From Acidobacteriaceae bacterium (GTDB lineage: Bacteria > Acidobacteriota > Terriglobia > Terriglobales > Acidobacteriaceae), in the NCBI GenBank assembly GCA_003140785.1, contig PLKY01000383.1, positions 38,456-43,462 of the forward strand: a stretch of DNA of 5,007 bases, written 5' to 3'. The notes beneath the pieces are model-generated. The model was not told the DNA's origin and did not search any database. It was given only the letters and a program-made list of their open reading frames with translations. Shown here piece by piece: positions 4,917 through 5,007 of this stretch (position 1 is the first letter of the stretch; each line of letters begins with the position of its first letter). Both the position numbers and the translations under genes were made by a program.

Positions 4917-5007
4917 TTGGCTATCGCCGCGTTAAACAACGCAAAGACCAAGAAGGTGTTGGCTGCCTTGGGAGGGAACTGGCAAGCCGAGATGGAGGGA
5001 CAATGCA
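4917..5007 (+). CDS. N-terminus of a plus-strand gene (TTG start), possibly ferritin-like/rubrerythrin domain
   Basis: Thirty codons are open to the window edge: (M)AIAALNNAKTKKVLAALG, then GNWQAEMEGQC. The TTG start follows GAGGAG at ideal spacing. The composition (Ala/Lys-rich amphipathic start) is that of a soluble protein with no signal peptide. The stretch NWQAEMEG loosely recalls the first helix of ferritin-like or rubrerythrin domains, such as those fused to VIT1/CCC1 iron transporters, where a Glu of this helix binds metal. With so few residues this is a hint only. It is divergent from the sugar transporter. The existence of a gene here is likely; its function is undetermined. Confidence 0.6.
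   Translation, partial: MAIAALNNAKTKKVLAALGGNWQAEMEGQC

Noticed and set aside
4753..4935. 60-codon plus-strand frame ending at 4935
   Set aside because: Low-complexity translation of intergenic DNA; the ribosome site at 4907-4910 points to the other frame, starting at TTG 4917.

Overview
The window looks like chromosomal DNA of a moderately GC-rich Gram-negative-type bacterium. My best guess is an acidobacterium (Terriglobia-like). The guess rests on the gene style, an FHS-type sugar MFS carrier next to an exported HSL-type esterase, and a GGGAACA heptamer microrepeat of a kind I recall from such genomes. The sequence alone does not prove the phylum. Almost all genes lie on the minus strand, so the reading order below is from high to low coordinates.

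Right edge (about 4673-5007): a 244-base divergent intergenic region, then the first 30 codons of a plus-strand gene that starts at TTG behind a strong Shine-Dalgarno sequence and runs off the window. Next (4672-3422, minus) comes a complete 416-residue FHS-family (FucP/GluP-like) sugar transporter. The residues at the positions of the two acidic proton-coupling sites of E. coli FucP are Met and Gln. It is followed by an 11-bp-stem hairpin without a T-tract, in a 265-base gap. Then (3156-2089, minus) comes a secreted alpha/beta-hydrolase (HSL family, GTSAG type) with a complete catalytic triad. Transporter and esterase are neighbours in the same direction, which suggests but does not prove use of an acylated sugar or other ester.

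Left part (about 1984-1, minus): a compact four-gene unit that is the most interesting region. A sigma70-like promoter (TTGACG-17-TACAGT) has its spacer almost filled by a 21-bp perfect-arm palindrome. A second, degenerate copy of the same operator is centred exactly 21 bp downstream. The promoter drives an XRE-family regulator (1900-1355), an NfeD-like membrane protein with a histidine-rich loop (1352-690), a 38-residue single-pass membrane microprotein (693-577) and a flotillin (530 to beyond the window). The first three genes are separated by 2 bases and by a 4-base ATGA overlap. The inferred picture is an autoregulated XRE switch controlling an NfeD/flotillin membrane-microdomain module that includes a tiny, probably unannotated membrane subunit. 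The NfeD-flotillin pairing is well known (for example B. subtilis YuaF-YuaG). The dedicated XRE gene with its operator pair, the embedded microprotein and the His-rich loop are what make this copy unusual.

I saw no rRNA, tRNA, CRISPR array, transposase or phage gene.
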